IMG/VR virus record: IMGVR_UViG_3300036888_000014
Coordinates: 1 to 47,710 of that record
DNA from: a virus
DNA length: 47,710 nt
Strand: one strand, 5' to 3'
The notes under the pieces were generated by a model that saw only the letters and a list, made by a program, of their open reading frames with translations, was not told the origin of the DNA and did no database searches. Positions 28,959 to 36,603 of this stretch are shown here, in pieces; the first letter of the stretch is position 1, and every line of letters starts with the position of its first letter. Position numbers and translations under genes: made by a program.

Positions 28959-29321
28959 CTAGAACGTGTCATTGACGCCGTCGCCAACATCGGGATCAAA
29001 GTCCCACGGCGGTACGTGGAAGAAGCGATCATCGTCGGGGATGCCGTCGCCAGCGAGGTAGGCTTCCTCGTCATCCCACGATACGCCATCATCGGGATCG
29101 TCGTCGCGGGGGCGAGCCCACGAATAGTCCTCGTCGGGATGCGCCGCCTGCACGATATCGAGCGCCGTCTCGTAGTTGTCGTTAGCGTCGTCGTACTCAT
29201 CATCTCGACGGTCTTGTAGCTCCGTCAGCGCGAGAATGACGGCAGCGAAATCACGCTGGTCCGCTTGCCTCTCGATGAAAGCGTCTACTAAATCATCCAG
29301 CCGATCATCTGTGATCCTCAT
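28959..29321 (-). CDS. Acidic hypothetical protein, 120 residues
   Basis: A helical N-terminus (D-D-R-L-D-D-L-V-D-A-F-I-E-R-Q-A) and an Asp/Glu-rich second half (D-D-D-P-D-D-G-V-S-W-D-D-E-E). It has its own perfect -10 box, so it may head the operon that continues through the RNA ligase. Extreme acidity could mean DNA mimicry, but nothing specific is recognised. Confidence 0.6.
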   Translation of the reverse strand: MRITDDRLDDLVDAFIERQADQRDFAAVILALTELQDRRDDEYDDANDNYETALDIVQAAHPDEDYSWARPRDDDPDDGVSWDDEEAYLAGDGIPDDDRFFHVPPWDFDPDVGDGVNDTF

Positions 29322-29324
29322 GGT

Positions 29325-29888
29325 CTAAGGATACGCTGTAAGAGGGGTGCTACTCGCCGCGAGAGCTTCAGCGATCTCAGGGTACGCTTCGATCGGATAG
29401 AGAAGCTCAGGAGCCAAAAGCCACACATCTCTGGTGTTATACATGCGTTTCGCGTCTTGATGAGCGATCCCCTCTCCTAAACGCATCCACCCGAGTATTT
29501 CTCCCTGCCAATCGCATGTTGCGTGATCTTCACTTGATGCTTGCAGGTAGATACCAATATAAGGGGTGCTCTCCTCAATTCCCTGGCGCAAATCGGCCTC
29601 TCGCAGTATGAGATCACGCGACTGTCGCATTGTGACCTGAACCTCAAAAGGCCCCACGTCCCGCCATGTTTTCGTACTATTGATTGCTCCCCAAACCCAA
29701 GCCTTGCCAATGACAGGATAAGACCATAAGACAAGCGCCTCTCCAATCGATCCAGCAATTGACCAACGACCAGAGGGGTCGCCCGAGTGTGAGCGCGTCT
29801 TGCGATGCTGTAGGGCAGAAATCTGATTTCTGAATCTCCCTACCGCTACTCCAACTGCGACCACTTCCTCAGGAATATCAACGACCAA
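29325..29888 (-). CDS. Hypothetical protein, possible PD-(D/E)XK-type nuclease fold
   Basis: 187 residues from a TTG at 29888. The central pattern S-I-A-G-S-I-G-E-A-L-V-L, D-V-G-P-F-E-V-Q-V-T and R-D-L-I-L-R-E-A-D is like PD-(D/E)XK-related phage proteins (a Glu in the first helix, then D...E-x-V). The usual Lys of the motif is replaced by Gln. Treat the nuclease idea as a hypothesis. It overlaps the upstream HNH-like gene by 11 bases. Confidence 0.55.
   Translation of the reverse strand: MVVDIPEEVVAVGVAVGRFRNQISALQHRKTRSHSGDPSGRWSIAGSIGEALVLWSYPVIGKAWVWGAINSTKTWRDVGPFEVQVTMRQSRDLILREADLRQGIEESTPYIGIYLQASSEDHATCDWQGEILGWMRLGEGIAHQDAKRMYNTRDVWLLAPELLYPIEAYPEIAEALAASSTPLTAYP
29328..29333 (-). 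promoter_or_regulatory. -10 box TATCCT, leaderless promoter (minus strand)
   Basis: On the minus strand TATCCT ends six bases before the ATG at 29321. Confidence 0.6.
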
Positions 29889-30318
29889 AGTAACTACCGT
29901 CCAGTATACCCAACTCGTCTAGTGTATCGATGAAGTCGCTCATCGCATTAGTTGCTATACGGTTCCCCTTACCGCGAGCGGCCTCTCGCCTGTTATCGCC
30001 TCCTAGTTGCCATGCAAGATTACCTGCTGTGAACCCACGGTCCCATTCAATGACAGCGCATTGATGTAACGGCGATGGTTTATCCCCTATACCATCGGGA
30101 GAGAGCGCCCAATCCGCAAACTCAGAACCAGTAGACCACCCAAGAGGCATGCCAATGTAGTTGACGTGAGAACCCTCGTGGTCGAATAATACGCCTAAAC
30201 TAGCACGTCGATGGAAGCTAAAGGTATTCGTTAGTTGAGCACACGTTTTACACCCGCGATGCTGGTCTTTGGGCCTCATACTGCGATGCCTGCTACAGTA
30301 TCGCATCCGCTCGCTCAT
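29878..30318 (-). CDS. Degenerate HNH-like protein
   Basis: 146 residues from the ATG at 30318, in an ATGA overlap with the Cas4-like gene. The N-terminus has C-S-R-H and C-K-T-C, then W-D-R-G-F-T-A-G-N-L-A-W-Q and G-G-D-N-R-R-E-A-A-R-G-K. That arrangement resembles the N-x-W and N-R-E part of HNH homing nucleases with a D-R-x-x-G-Y-T-x-x-N-x-x-W motif. The usual D-H or D-R-I-D is partly lost, so it may be inactive. Confidence 0.5.
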   Translation of the reverse strand: MSERMRYCSRHRSMRPKDQHRGCKTCAQLTNTFSFHRRASLGVLFDHEGSHVNYIGMPLGWSTGSEFADWALSPDGIGDKPSPLHQCAVIEWDRGFTAGNLAWQLGGDNRREAARGKGNRIATNAMSDFIDTLDELGILDGSYFGR

Positions 30319-31148
30319 AGCTCTACGCCTCCCATGTGCGCAGCACACGCAGTTCTGAACTCGCAGAACTTTCCCCGCCTGTCGATCGCACTACGAGGAT
30401 TGCACATCCACGGTACTGCAAGCTTGCCGTACTGAAAGACTTTGGCCAAAGCTGGCGGCAACTCGTTAGTGTCGCGATATTTGTTCCAAGCCTCTACACG
30501 GTTCGTGACACAGTCGACCACTTCTGCCCTGAGTGCCTCCGTGATCTCGAAGGGGATCGATTCAAAGTCCCACACGTTCTTGCCAAGCTGACGAGAGACA
30601 TAGCAGATCATCCCCGTCTCGATACGATCGGACACAAGCTCCGCGTCCTCCGCGAGCAACGCGCCAGCAGTACACTGTAGCTTATGCTCAGGACGAACAC
30701 GGTCAGCGTATTGCTTCTCGCGCATCGTCTTAGATGTCGCGGCTTCTGACTTCCAATCGCAGAGCACGTACTCACTAGACGGTGAGATGAGGATGGCGTC
30801 TGCGCGTCCCTTCAACGCCATCTTGGAGTGCGTTAGTCCTTGCTCTACGGTGAGGACACTCCACCCCTCCCGTTGAGGCAGAACCTTCAGCGTGTTCTCG
30901 AACAGCGTGTGTATGGTATTCCCCAGGGCAAAATTCATGACGCTAGCTACGGGATTACCTTCACTGATCGCACCCGATGCTTGCAAGACGAACTTGCGAG
31001 GGCAGCCTGAGACTGACGACGCGTGAACATAAGGCACGCCGTCCTTGTCGAACTCGACGCCGTGCCAGCCTTCAGTATCCGCAGCGTCAAGCGCTGCAGC
31101 ACCCTCTTCGAGCCATGCCGAGAAGTCAGGGAGGATCGGAGCGGTCAT
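30315..31148 (-). CDS. Cas4/RecB-like exonuclease with iron-sulphur cysteines
   Basis: 277 residues from the ATG at 31148, in an ATGA overlap. Motifs: V-S-G-C-P-R-K-F (first Cys), G-R-A-D-A-I-L, Y-V-L-C-D-W-K-S-E (the PD-(D/E)XK core D-x-K), Q-C-T-A-G-A-L-L (the Gln motif), and C-terminal W-M-C-N-P and F-C-E-F-R-T-A-C. One N-terminal and three C-terminal Cys are the 4Fe-4S layout of Cas4/AddB-type nucleases. In phages these act in recombination and end processing. No CRISPR array or cas1/cas2 is nearby, so the CRISPR role does not apply. Confidence 0.8.
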   Translation of the reverse strand: MTAPILPDFSAWLEEGAAALDAADTEGWHGVEFDKDGVPYVHASSVSGCPRKFVLQASGAISEGNPVASVMNFALGNTIHTLFENTLKVLPQREGWSVLTVEQGLTHSKMALKGRADAILISPSSEYVLCDWKSEAATSKTMREKQYADRVRPEHKLQCTAGALLAEDAELVSDRIETGMICYVSRQLGKNVWDFESIPFEITEALRAEVVDCVTNRVEAWNKYRDTNELPPALAKVFQYGKLAVPWMCNPRSAIDRRGKFCEFRTACAAHMGGVEL

Positions 31149-31321
31149 CGGAACATCACCATCCATCGATGACACTTATGTGGCTCATCGGCTGCGTTGC
31201 GCAGGAGCTTGCGACAGCGTTCGCACAACCATCCCGTACCTGATTGCCCAGGCCAAAGGCCGACCGAGATGTACACATGCGGCACGAGAGGCTTAGGGAG
31301 CTTCGGTGGTGCGTTCATCAT
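31145..31321 (-). CDS. Small zinc-finger protein, 58 residues
   Basis: ATG at 31321 overlaps the upstream stop. It has W-L-C-E-R-C-R-K-L-L-R and a later C-H in D-E-P-H-K-C-H-R, possibly one zinc site. Not recognised. Confidence 0.5.
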   Translation of the reverse strand: MMNAPPKLPKPLVPHVYISVGLWPGQSGTGWLCERCRKLLRNAADEPHKCHRWMVMFR

Positions 31322-31452
31322 CCCCACCTAGCCTTGTTCCGTACTTCGATGCAATGATCGTCGTCGCACGGAGTGTAGTCGCCGTCGTGCGTAGTGAGCC
31401 ACCACGCGATACGCACGAGCAACGGGCGAAACGCCCAAAGGATGAGTGTCAT
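31318..31452 (-). CDS. Small hypothetical protein, 44 residues
   Basis: A short frame fixed by ATGA overlaps at both ends, which is the main evidence that it is real. It begins M-T-L-I-L-W-A-F-R-P-L-L-V-R-I-A-W-W-L, an amphipathic or membrane-associated helix, and then has P-C-D-D-D-H-C-I-E. Function unknown. Confidence 0.5.
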   Translation of the reverse strand: MTLILWAFRPLLVRIAWWLTTHDGDYTPCDDDHCIEVRNKARWG

Positions 31453-31730
31453 TCGAAGATACCTGCCGTTCTTGTTGGAACGGCCCCCATTCGCTTGTGA
31501 TACGCATGCTGCATAGCAGAGACACGCGCGTGCTTACGAAACTCACGTAGCACGCCGCGCTCGTCGCAACGCATGCAATGCCACACTCCGTCCACACGCA
31601 CGGTCAAGCAACGATGCGCGTTATCGTGAGCCTTGTCCTCGCCGCAGAAACAACAGAGATACCTAGAGACTTCACCACTTTGGTAGGGCTCAGGATCATA
31701 GGCGTGCAGTTGCTCTAAGCTGAGATTCAC
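31449..31730 (-). CDS. Stand-alone primase-type zinc-binding domain protein
   Basis: 93 residues from the GTG at 31730, which overlaps the upstream stop as GTGA behind a GAGG site. The core R-Y-L-C-C-F-C-G-E-D, then V-D-G-V-W-H-C-M-R-C-D-E-R-G-V resembles the CHC2-like zinc finger of bacterial and phage primases. The TOPRIM-helicase encoded upstream lacks such a domain, so this protein probably supplies template recognition in trans, completing a split primase-helicase. An HNH gene directly precedes it. Confidence 0.65.
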   Translation of the reverse strand: MNLSLEQLHAYDPEPYQSGEVSRYLCCFCGEDKAHDNAHRCLTVRVDGVWHCMRCDERGVLREFRKHARVSAMQHAYHKRMGAVPTRTAGIFE

Positions 31731-32107
31731 GCCCGATCCTCTAGATATTGAATCTTGCTTTCCATCAGATAGATGTCGTCTCCGAATATACCTTTGTTGC
31801 ATCGCTGACATAGCGTGCCGCGCACACACTTGCCGCAGCTTCTACGCCCTGGGCAACAAGCGTGATCGTGGTCTACGCATAGGTTTTCTGTAGAGCCACA
31901 ACTCTCACAATACGTATTCATCACGTAACCGCCATACCGATGACGACGTGTGCTCGCGGCCCCACGGCCATCAGCACGATATGCTACGGCGTATGTACGG
32001 ATAGCAGCTAGGACCAGAGGATCAAGTCTGCATTGGCTCGCAAAGTGAGAACCTGTACACTTAGGGCATATTGGATGCTCACGCGTCGATCTCATATAGT
32101 CAGTCAT
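31727..32107 (-). CDS. HNH endonuclease with extra cysteines
   Basis: 126 residues from the ATG at 32107, overlapping the upstream gene by 8 bases. Motifs: C-P-K-C, Y-C-E-S-C-G-S-T, L-C-V-D-H-D-H-A-C-C, R-S-C-G-K-C-V-R-G and L-C-Q-R-C-N-K-G-I-F. The Cys pair inserted after D-H-D-H is shared with the HNH protein at 23291, so these two form a subgroup. Confidence 0.8.
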   Translation of the reverse strand: MTDYMRSTREHPICPKCTGSHFASQCRLDPLVLAAIRTYAVAYRADGRGAASTRRHRYGGYVMNTYCESCGSTENLCVDHDHACCPGRRSCGKCVRGTLCQRCNKGIFGDDIYLMESKIQYLEDRA

Positions 32108-32303
32108 CCTCACTCCAATGGCACACGCTACACACCGCGTGATTCGGCTTGCGTGACAACTGAAAGTCATACGAGGTTTGGATTGCCCGAATAGACTTTC
32201 CGCACTGTGTACTGTGGAAGCCCCACTGGTAGCCGCAGACTTTATGCCACGTTCCACGAGTAGACCTAGCATAAGGAGCAAACTCGCGCTCTAGGTCACT
32301 CAT
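32100..32303 (-). CDS. Small Cys-rich protein, 67 residues
   Basis: ATGA overlap with the upstream gene. Pattern H-K-V-C-G-Y-Q-W-G-F-H-S-T-Q-C-G-K-S and a final C-S-V-C-H-W suggest a zinc-binding fold. Function unknown. Confidence 0.55.
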   Translation of the reverse strand: MSDLEREFAPYARSTRGTWHKVCGYQWGFHSTQCGKSIRAIQTSYDFQLSRKPNHAVCSVCHWSEDD

Positions 32304-32542
32304 TGTCCACGATAGCCTCCACCTACGCGAATCGTCTTCACGTTCTCCATCAGACCCATGATGCGATACGCATCCACAGCACCGCCAGGTTGCTCAGCAT
32401 CGTCAGCATCCCAACACGCGAAGCACCACAGCCAACGCTCGCTTTTGTAGTCAATGCGTGCAGCGGCTTCGCTGATCTTGAGTGAGCGCTTGCACGTGAA
32501 GCACACAGGACCGCGAGGAGCAGCACGACGGTGCGTAGTCAT
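32300..32542 (-). CDS. Small Cys-rich protein, 80 residues
   Basis: ATGA overlap with the upstream gene. C-F-T-C-K-R-S-L near residue 15 and W-L-W-C-F-A-C-W-D near residue 40 make a two-pair zinc ribbon. Function unknown. Confidence 0.55.
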   Translation of the reverse strand: MTTHRRAAPRGPVCFTCKRSLKISEAAARIDYKSERWLWCFACWDADDAEQPGGAVDAYRIMGLMENVKTIRVGGGYRGQ

Positions 32543-32733
32543 AGCTTGATACTCTCTCTTTCAGCGCACACTTTGCAGTAGTCCCACGTCCAGCCGTCTG
32601 CGCCGACGTAAAGATCGGCTAACGCGAAGCGCTTGTAGCACAAGCAGCATTGCGTCAAGCCGTCAGCACACGTCATGCCAGCGTGCGGCGTATCGCAGCA
32701 CTTTGGTGGGATGGTTTCGCTAGTCAGTATCAT
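32539..32733 (-). CDS. Small Cys-rich protein, 64 residues
   Basis: ATG at 32733 overlaps the helicase stop as TAATG. The Cys pattern is K-C-C-D-T-P-H, Q-C-C-L-C-Y-K-R and Y-C-K-V-C-A-E-R. It is the first of three consecutive small zinc proteins behind the helicase, all of unknown function. Confidence 0.55.
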   Translation of the reverse strand: MILTSETIPPKCCDTPHAGMTCADGLTQCCLCYKRFALADLYVGADGWTWDYCKVCAERESIKL

Positions 32734-34124
32734 TAGTTTTCCGCCCACTGCATCAGACTGCCCACGAAGTTGTAGGTTAGCGAACTCGTATAGCCGTTGC
32801 GGTTCTTGAGTATCCTGAGGTCGATAGCCTTTGAGACGCCATGCGGATCGCTTGCGTCAGCATTGACGTCAAGCGCAATGACTAGATCGCTGCCATATTC
32901 CACACGCCTGCTTCCAGCGACGCTACTCAATCCGCCGTCTTTCATGCTGGCGCGATTTCGTTCTGCGATCAAGATGACGGAAATCTGTAGTTCGTTCGCC
33001 AGGTCACGCAGTTTCGTAACGCCTTCAGAGATCGCGTTGTATTCCGAAACCTCCGTGTCCATCCTCATACCGTCTACCCAAGTCGAAAGGCTGTCGAGCA
33101 CGAGCAGTGCATGACGCGACGCTGCAGCAGTGCGCAGCGAGCGCATCTGATCCTCAAGAAACGGCACTCCAACGTGCTGCACGGACGCGTCAACGAAGTT
33201 GACCATGCCACAGCGCTCTACAGTGCGTACGTTCAGCTTCGCCTCTTCGTCTTCAGTCAGTGTCGCGCGCAAGAGTTCACGCATTGGCGTCGAAGTCGTC
33301 TGCGCAACGAGACGCCGCCACAACTCCAGCGGTGTCATCTCTGTCGTTAGGTACAGTGCGGGAGCGTGACACTGCGCAGCTACTGTCAGAGCGAACGATG
33401 TCTTGCCCACACCAGGCGATCCGTGGATCGTGACGATACCTTGCGGTATGCCTTCAGTGATCTCGTCGAGACGCTCGAAGCCCCACGACATGCGTAGTGC
33501 GCGGCCTGCAGTGACAGTCTCCCACTGATCGGCTGCACGACGCTCGTATTGCTTCTGCATGTCAGAGACAGTCCATACATGCGGGCGATCTGTCGTCGCA
33601 GTCACATTCTGCTCGTAGTCTTCTGCGCCTTTGATGTAGGATTCCAGCGCAGCGGCTTCGACATCTGCCGCATCAGCTTTATCAGGCAGATCATCAACGC
33701 GTACGATAGCTACAGAGATGCCAAGCTGGTGCAAGCGATCAGCAAGACGCTGCATGTGCTTCGCGCCTACTGCATCAGCATCGGGCCACAGCACACACTG
33801 CTTACCACGTAGGAACGTCAGAGCTTCGATACTCGGCGTCGAGCCGCTGCCTGCTGTGCCGAGTGCAGGGTAGTTGCGATCAGCAAGAGCTTGCGCAGCC
33901 TTCTCTCCCTCCGCGATCACAACCCAATCCTCTACAGCGACTTGTTCGCTGCGGTACATGGGCAGATTCGCAGGAGCGGTGGAGTTCAAGCCTAGCTCCC
34001 CTGTGCTACGCGTGTAGAAGAATGACTTAGTGTGGTCCGCGAAGTCTCGACGATGCTTCGTCGCGACGAGCACGCCGTCAGGAGTTCGCAACTCGTACGC
34101 GGTCTCTGCGACTACTTCAGCCAT
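32733..34124 (-). CDS. TOPRIM-DnaB-like primase/helicase
   Basis: 463 residues. Residues 60-150 form a TOPRIM-like domain (V-V-I-A-E-G-E-K-A-A-Q, then C-V-L-W-P-D-A-D-A-V-G-A-K). Residues 210-463 are a RecA/DnaB-type ATPase: Walker A G-S-P-G-V-G-K-T-S, L-T-T-E-M-T at the H1a-like position, Walker B A-L-L-V-L-D-S-L-S, and a final R-I-L-K-N-R-N-G. It probably unwinds the replication fork and, with the separate zinc-finger protein, primes it. It heads the minus-strand block and has its own -10 box. Confidence 0.85.
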   Translation of the reverse strand: MAEVVAETAYELRTPDGVLVATKHRRDFADHTKSFFYTRSTGELGLNSTAPANLPMYRSEQVAVEDWVVIAEGEKAAQALADRNYPALGTAGSGSTPSIEALTFLRGKQCVLWPDADAVGAKHMQRLADRLHQLGISVAIVRVDDLPDKADAADVEAAALESYIKGAEDYEQNVTATTDRPHVWTVSDMQKQYERRAADQWETVTAGRALRMSWGFERLDEITEGIPQGIVTIHGSPGVGKTSFALTVAAQCHAPALYLTTEMTPLELWRRLVAQTTSTPMRELLRATLTEDEEAKLNVRTVERCGMVNFVDASVQHVGVPFLEDQMRSLRTAAASRHALLVLDSLSTWVDGMRMDTEVSEYNAISEGVTKLRDLANELQISVILIAERNRASMKDGGLSSVAGSRRVEYGSDLVIALDVNADASDPHGVSKAIDLRILKNRNGYTSSLTYNFVGSLMQWAEN

Positions 34125-34130
34125 GTCAGC

Positions 34131-34136
34131 ATCGTA
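34131..34136 (-). promoter_or_regulatory. -10 box TACGAT, leaderless promoter for the helicase
   Basis: On the minus strand TACGAT ends six bases before the ATG at 34124. Confidence 0.65.
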
Positions 34137-34202
34137 TCAGGAGCAACGGTGCTACATGCCTGCAGCATGCTGGCATACGAGACAGATACATAGGAAACGT
34201 AC

Positions 34203-34276
34203 CTATAGAGGCTCTTTAGAGCGCAAAGCGCGCTATAGTATTATTCATACGCAGCGTCTCTTGAGCGACGCTATAG
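34203..34276. promoter_or_regulatory. CTATAG motif cluster in the divergent helicase control region
   Basis: The 249-base gap 34125-34373 separates the minus replication block from plus-strand genes. CTATAG occurs at 34203, 34233 and 34271. The copy at 34203 is the start of a 17-base near match (14 of 17) to the repeat found twice at 42025 and 42061. These may be operators or sites for a phage-specific transcription factor. No ORF is seen in the gap. Confidence 0.45.
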
Positions 34277-34361
34277 TACTCTCCACGTTTTCTTAGCTTC
34301 TCTCATACGCTAAGCTTAGCAGACTGCAGGGGTGCCACATCGGTAGCACCCTAAGCGGTGA

Positions 34362-34367
34362 TATGCT
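34362..34367 (+). promoter_or_regulatory. -10 box TATGCT, leaderless promoter
   Basis: TATGCT ends six bases before the ATG at 34374. Confidence 0.6.
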
Positions 34368-34373
34368 CTCGTC

Positions 34374-34844
34374 ATGGCAATCTGGCTAGAGCGAATCGAT
34401 CTCTTAGACGTCTTCCATAACGAAGACCTGACGTTCGAACAGAAGCGCGATGCGATCGTTGCGAGGATCAAGGTGTCAGCGTGGTATCGCCACTCATCAT
34501 TCGAGTTTCACTTGGTCATCTCAAGTCTTAGCAACACCACTACTCCTGAGGACTTCGACGTCGTGTGGGATGCGGTCTACGATTATGCTGATGTGGACCG
34601 AGTGTGGATCGCGATATTCGCCAGCGCACCCGCCACCGCTCAGAAGTGGGCCGAGGCCCTGCGCCAGCGCGACGAAGCTGTCGCGTTGCTCGTAGACGTT
34701 GAGAAGTATAACCACGACTTCATCTCGCCTGGATGGATGGCTCGACGTAACGTGTTCTTGGCGACCCTTGAACGTCGAGCGCCCTATGGTGTGGCAACAG
34801 ATGCCGCTGTAGCTCAAGCTGTAGCTGAAGGTCGCATGATATGA
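34374..34844 (+). CDS. Hypothetical protein, 156 residues
   Basis: A mostly helical, mildly acidic protein (W-L-E-R-I-D-L-L-D-V-F-H, F-E-Q-K-R-D-A-I-V-A-R-I, F-D-V-V-W-D-A-V-Y-D-Y-A-D-V-D-R-V-W). It is the first plus-strand gene after the divergent control region. No family recognised. Confidence 0.65.
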   Translation: MAIWLERIDLLDVFHNEDLTFEQKRDAIVARIKVSAWYRHSSFEFHLVISSLSNTTTPEDFDVVWDAVYDYADVDRVWIAIFASAPATAQKWAEALRQRDEAVALLVDVEKYNHDFISPGWMARRNVFLATLERRAPYGVATDAAVAQAVAEGRMI

Positions 34845-35053
34845 AGCTGAACCGTAAGCAACGCCGCGCGTTCGTCAAGGCATGGACGCACGAGATCAGC
34901 AAGGCGCTGCAGAAACAAGAAGCCGTACGGCAGAAGCGTATCGCACGCAAGCATCGCGAACCCCGACAGAAAGTCGGCGTAATTGCCAACGCAGTATGGT
35001 TCCGCGAGCACCCTGAGTATCGCGATCCTGCGGAATCGCACATAGGAGATTAG
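34841..35053 (+). CDS. Small very basic protein, 70 residues
   Basis: ATGA overlap with the previous gene. Lys/Arg-rich helical start (L-N-R-K-Q-R-R-A-F-V-K-A-W) and K-Q-E-A-V-R-Q-K-R-I-A-R-K-H-R. Could bind nucleic acid. Function unknown. Confidence 0.55.
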   Translation: MKLNRKQRRAFVKAWTHEISKALQKQEAVRQKRIARKHREPRQKVGVIANAVWFREHPEYRDPAESHIGD

Positions 35054-35062
35054 CTTTCATAT

Positions 35063-35118
35063 CGGGGCGGGCGATGAGGTAGAAGTGGAAGCTACCCCTA
35101 ACAAACGTCCGTCCCGCC
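35063..35118 (+). other. Structured segment in the gap before the papain-like gene
   Basis: GGCGGG at the left and CCCGCC at the right can pair, enclosing an inner hairpin GGTAG/CTACC. The 153-base gap 35054-35206 shows no ORF. It may be the terminator of the upstream pair of genes or a small structured RNA. Confidence 0.35.
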
Positions 35119-35194
35119 ACATTTCACGTGATCGCGTTCGTGAGCAAAGCGCTCGATAACCCTCGCGCAGACGCTTATGCTCGCGTACGTGAGC

Positions 35195-35200
35195 TAAGAT
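35195..35200 (+). promoter_or_regulatory. -10 box TAAGAT, leaderless promoter
   Basis: TAAGAT ends six bases before the ATG at 35207. Confidence 0.65.
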
Positions 35201-35206
35201 AGTAGT

Positions 35207-36037
35207 ATGAGCTATCTCTCCACCAGCAGCACGAAATTCGGACGTGTCGCAGTAGCAGAGACGCTGCGCTTCGACCTCTTGCATCTATGGCGCGGCGAGC
35301 CGATGCAGCCCGTCAACCATGAATCTCCTGTACCAGTTCTCGACCAAGAGGATTTGACTACTCAAGGGATCGATACGTCTAAGATCGTTGTTGGCGCAGC
35401 GAGCGTTGACGCGCTCGGGTCATGCACAGCGAACGCTAGCGCATGCTCACTCGGTGAACGTCTCGCGGCTAAGGCTGGCAGAGGGTCGCCGTGGATTCTT
35501 ACGGCTTCGACGTTCGGTTCACTCAACGCGATCTCTGCGATCACTGATGAGGAGTTCGCGATTCGGCTGTATCACATCGCAACGGATGCAACAGGTGATA
35601 CCTCGACTGAGTGGCCGCCCGTGGATTGTGGTTCGAGCGGTCTCGCAATGTGTCAGACGCTACAGCAGGCTCATCTTATCAAGTCATATGCATCTGCAGC
35701 GAACGTCCAATCAGCGTTACATCTCCTGCAAGATGGCACAGTCATCATGGGGTCGCCGTGGTTCAATATGTGGATGAAGCCTAACGCGCAGGGTTATGTC
35801 GATGGTGATGGCTCGCAAGCTGCTCTCGATGATGCGCTCGATTCGGGTGTAGCGGGAGGCCACGAGACTACCTTTGTCGCTATGGAAACAGCGTATGACG
35901 CTAATTTGCAAAAGGTCGTGATTCGCGTGCGAAACTCATGGTCCCCGCAGTGGGGAATCAACGGAGAGTATCGCATTCATGCCTCGACACTCTCTTGGCT
36001 TGGTAACCAGTGTGACTGGAAACAGTTTATTCTTTAG
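35207..36037 (+). CDS. Papain-like cysteine protease (peptidase C1 type)
   Basis: 276 residues with the ordered catalytic motifs of the papain fold: A-L-G-S-C-T-A-N-A-S-A with the nucleophile Cys near residue 72, A-G-G-H-E-T-T-F-V-A-M with the His near 223, and V-R-N-S-W-S-P-Q-W-G-I-N-G-E-Y with the Asn near 245. There is no signal peptide and little room for a propeptide. Peptidase C1 enzymes are rare in phages. Its own promoter and the lack of structural neighbours suggest an early or host-directed role. Confidence 0.8.
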   Translation: MSYLSTSSTKFGRVAVAETLRFDLLHLWRGEPMQPVNHESPVPVLDQEDLTTQGIDTSKIVVGAASVDALGSCTANASACSLGERLAAKAGRGSPWILTASTFGSLNAISAITDEEFAIRLYHIATDATGDTSTEWPPVDCGSSGLAMCQTLQQAHLIKSYASAANVQSALHLLQDGTVIMGSPWFNMWMKPNAQGYVDGDGSQAALDDALDSGVAGGHETTFVAMETAYDANLQKVVIRVRNSWSPQWGINGEYRIHASTLSWLGNQCDWKQFIL

Positions 36038-36198
36038 TAGCACCCCCTGTTCTTGCTATGGTGAGCCGCATGGGACACAAGTCTTGGTCAACGCGATTCT
36101 ATACCTACGCGGAGAGTAAAATCTCTGTAGCACCCTTATCGTTTGATAACGTATAGGTATAGGCTCCTGAATTCACAGGAGGCATGGAGATACACAGC
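36038..36198 (+). promoter_or_regulatory. Gap with small inverted repeat before the OB-fold gene
   Basis: The gap holds TTATC-GTTT-GATAA (36136-36149), a small palindrome of operator type, followed by AT-rich sequence. A 32-codon ATG frame at 36058-36156 is possible, but it has neither a -10 box nor a Shine-Dalgarno site, so I do not call it a gene. Confidence 0.3.
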
Positions 36199-36594
36199 AT
36201 GGCAGTTACACCAGGTACGACAACTAGGCCGAACCCGCGCGGCGGGGTCACGCAAGAGCAGAGGCCACCCGTCGATAGAGACGAGCTTCGCAGGAACTCA
36301 GTGTTCGTAGGCGACGTTGGCAGCGAGGTCGAGCTTGATGTTCGCGTGAACCACATCACGGGACCGTTTGAATCGCAATACGGCGGTGAGCGGTACAAGT
36401 ACCTGCTCGGAGACGAAGGACGTAACGCCATCAATACTTGGGGTGGCAGGACGTTCAAGGGTCCAGGTGGGCTCTCGATCACTCCGACCAAGGGCGATCG
36501 GTTCCGCGTTCGTGCAACGGTTGCCAAGCATGAAGTTTACAACGAGGAAAAGCAGTCTGTTCTGAAAGACCTCGTCATCCTCGCTGGCTTGTAA
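36199..36594 (+). CDS. OB-fold, single-stranded-DNA-binding-like protein
   Basis: 131 residues from the ATG at 36199, behind GGAG; a second ATG 15 bases upstream is in frame but too close to AGGAGG. The pattern F-V-G-D-V-G-S-E-V-E-L-D-V-R-V, K-Y-L-L-G-D-E-G-R-N, K-G-D-R-F-R-V-R-A-T-V-A-K-H and a final L-K-D-L-V-I-L is that of phage OB-fold proteins. It could be the phage's ssDNA-binding protein. The N-terminal 20 residues are disordered. Confidence 0.55.
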   Translation: MAVTPGTTTRPNPRGGVTQEQRPPVDRDELRRNSVFVGDVGSEVELDVRVNHITGPFESQYGGERYKYLLGDEGRNAINTWGGRTFKGPGGLSITPTKGDRFRVRATVAKHEVYNEEKQSVLKDLVILAGL

Positions 36595-36603
36595 GGAGGA
36601 GCG

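Noticed and set aside
30315-31148. CRISPR-associated Cas4 role
   Set aside because: No cas1, cas2 or array nearby; phage Cas4-like nucleases without CRISPR are common.
36058-36156. 32-codon frame before the OB-fold gene
   Set aside because: No start signal; length alone is not evidence.
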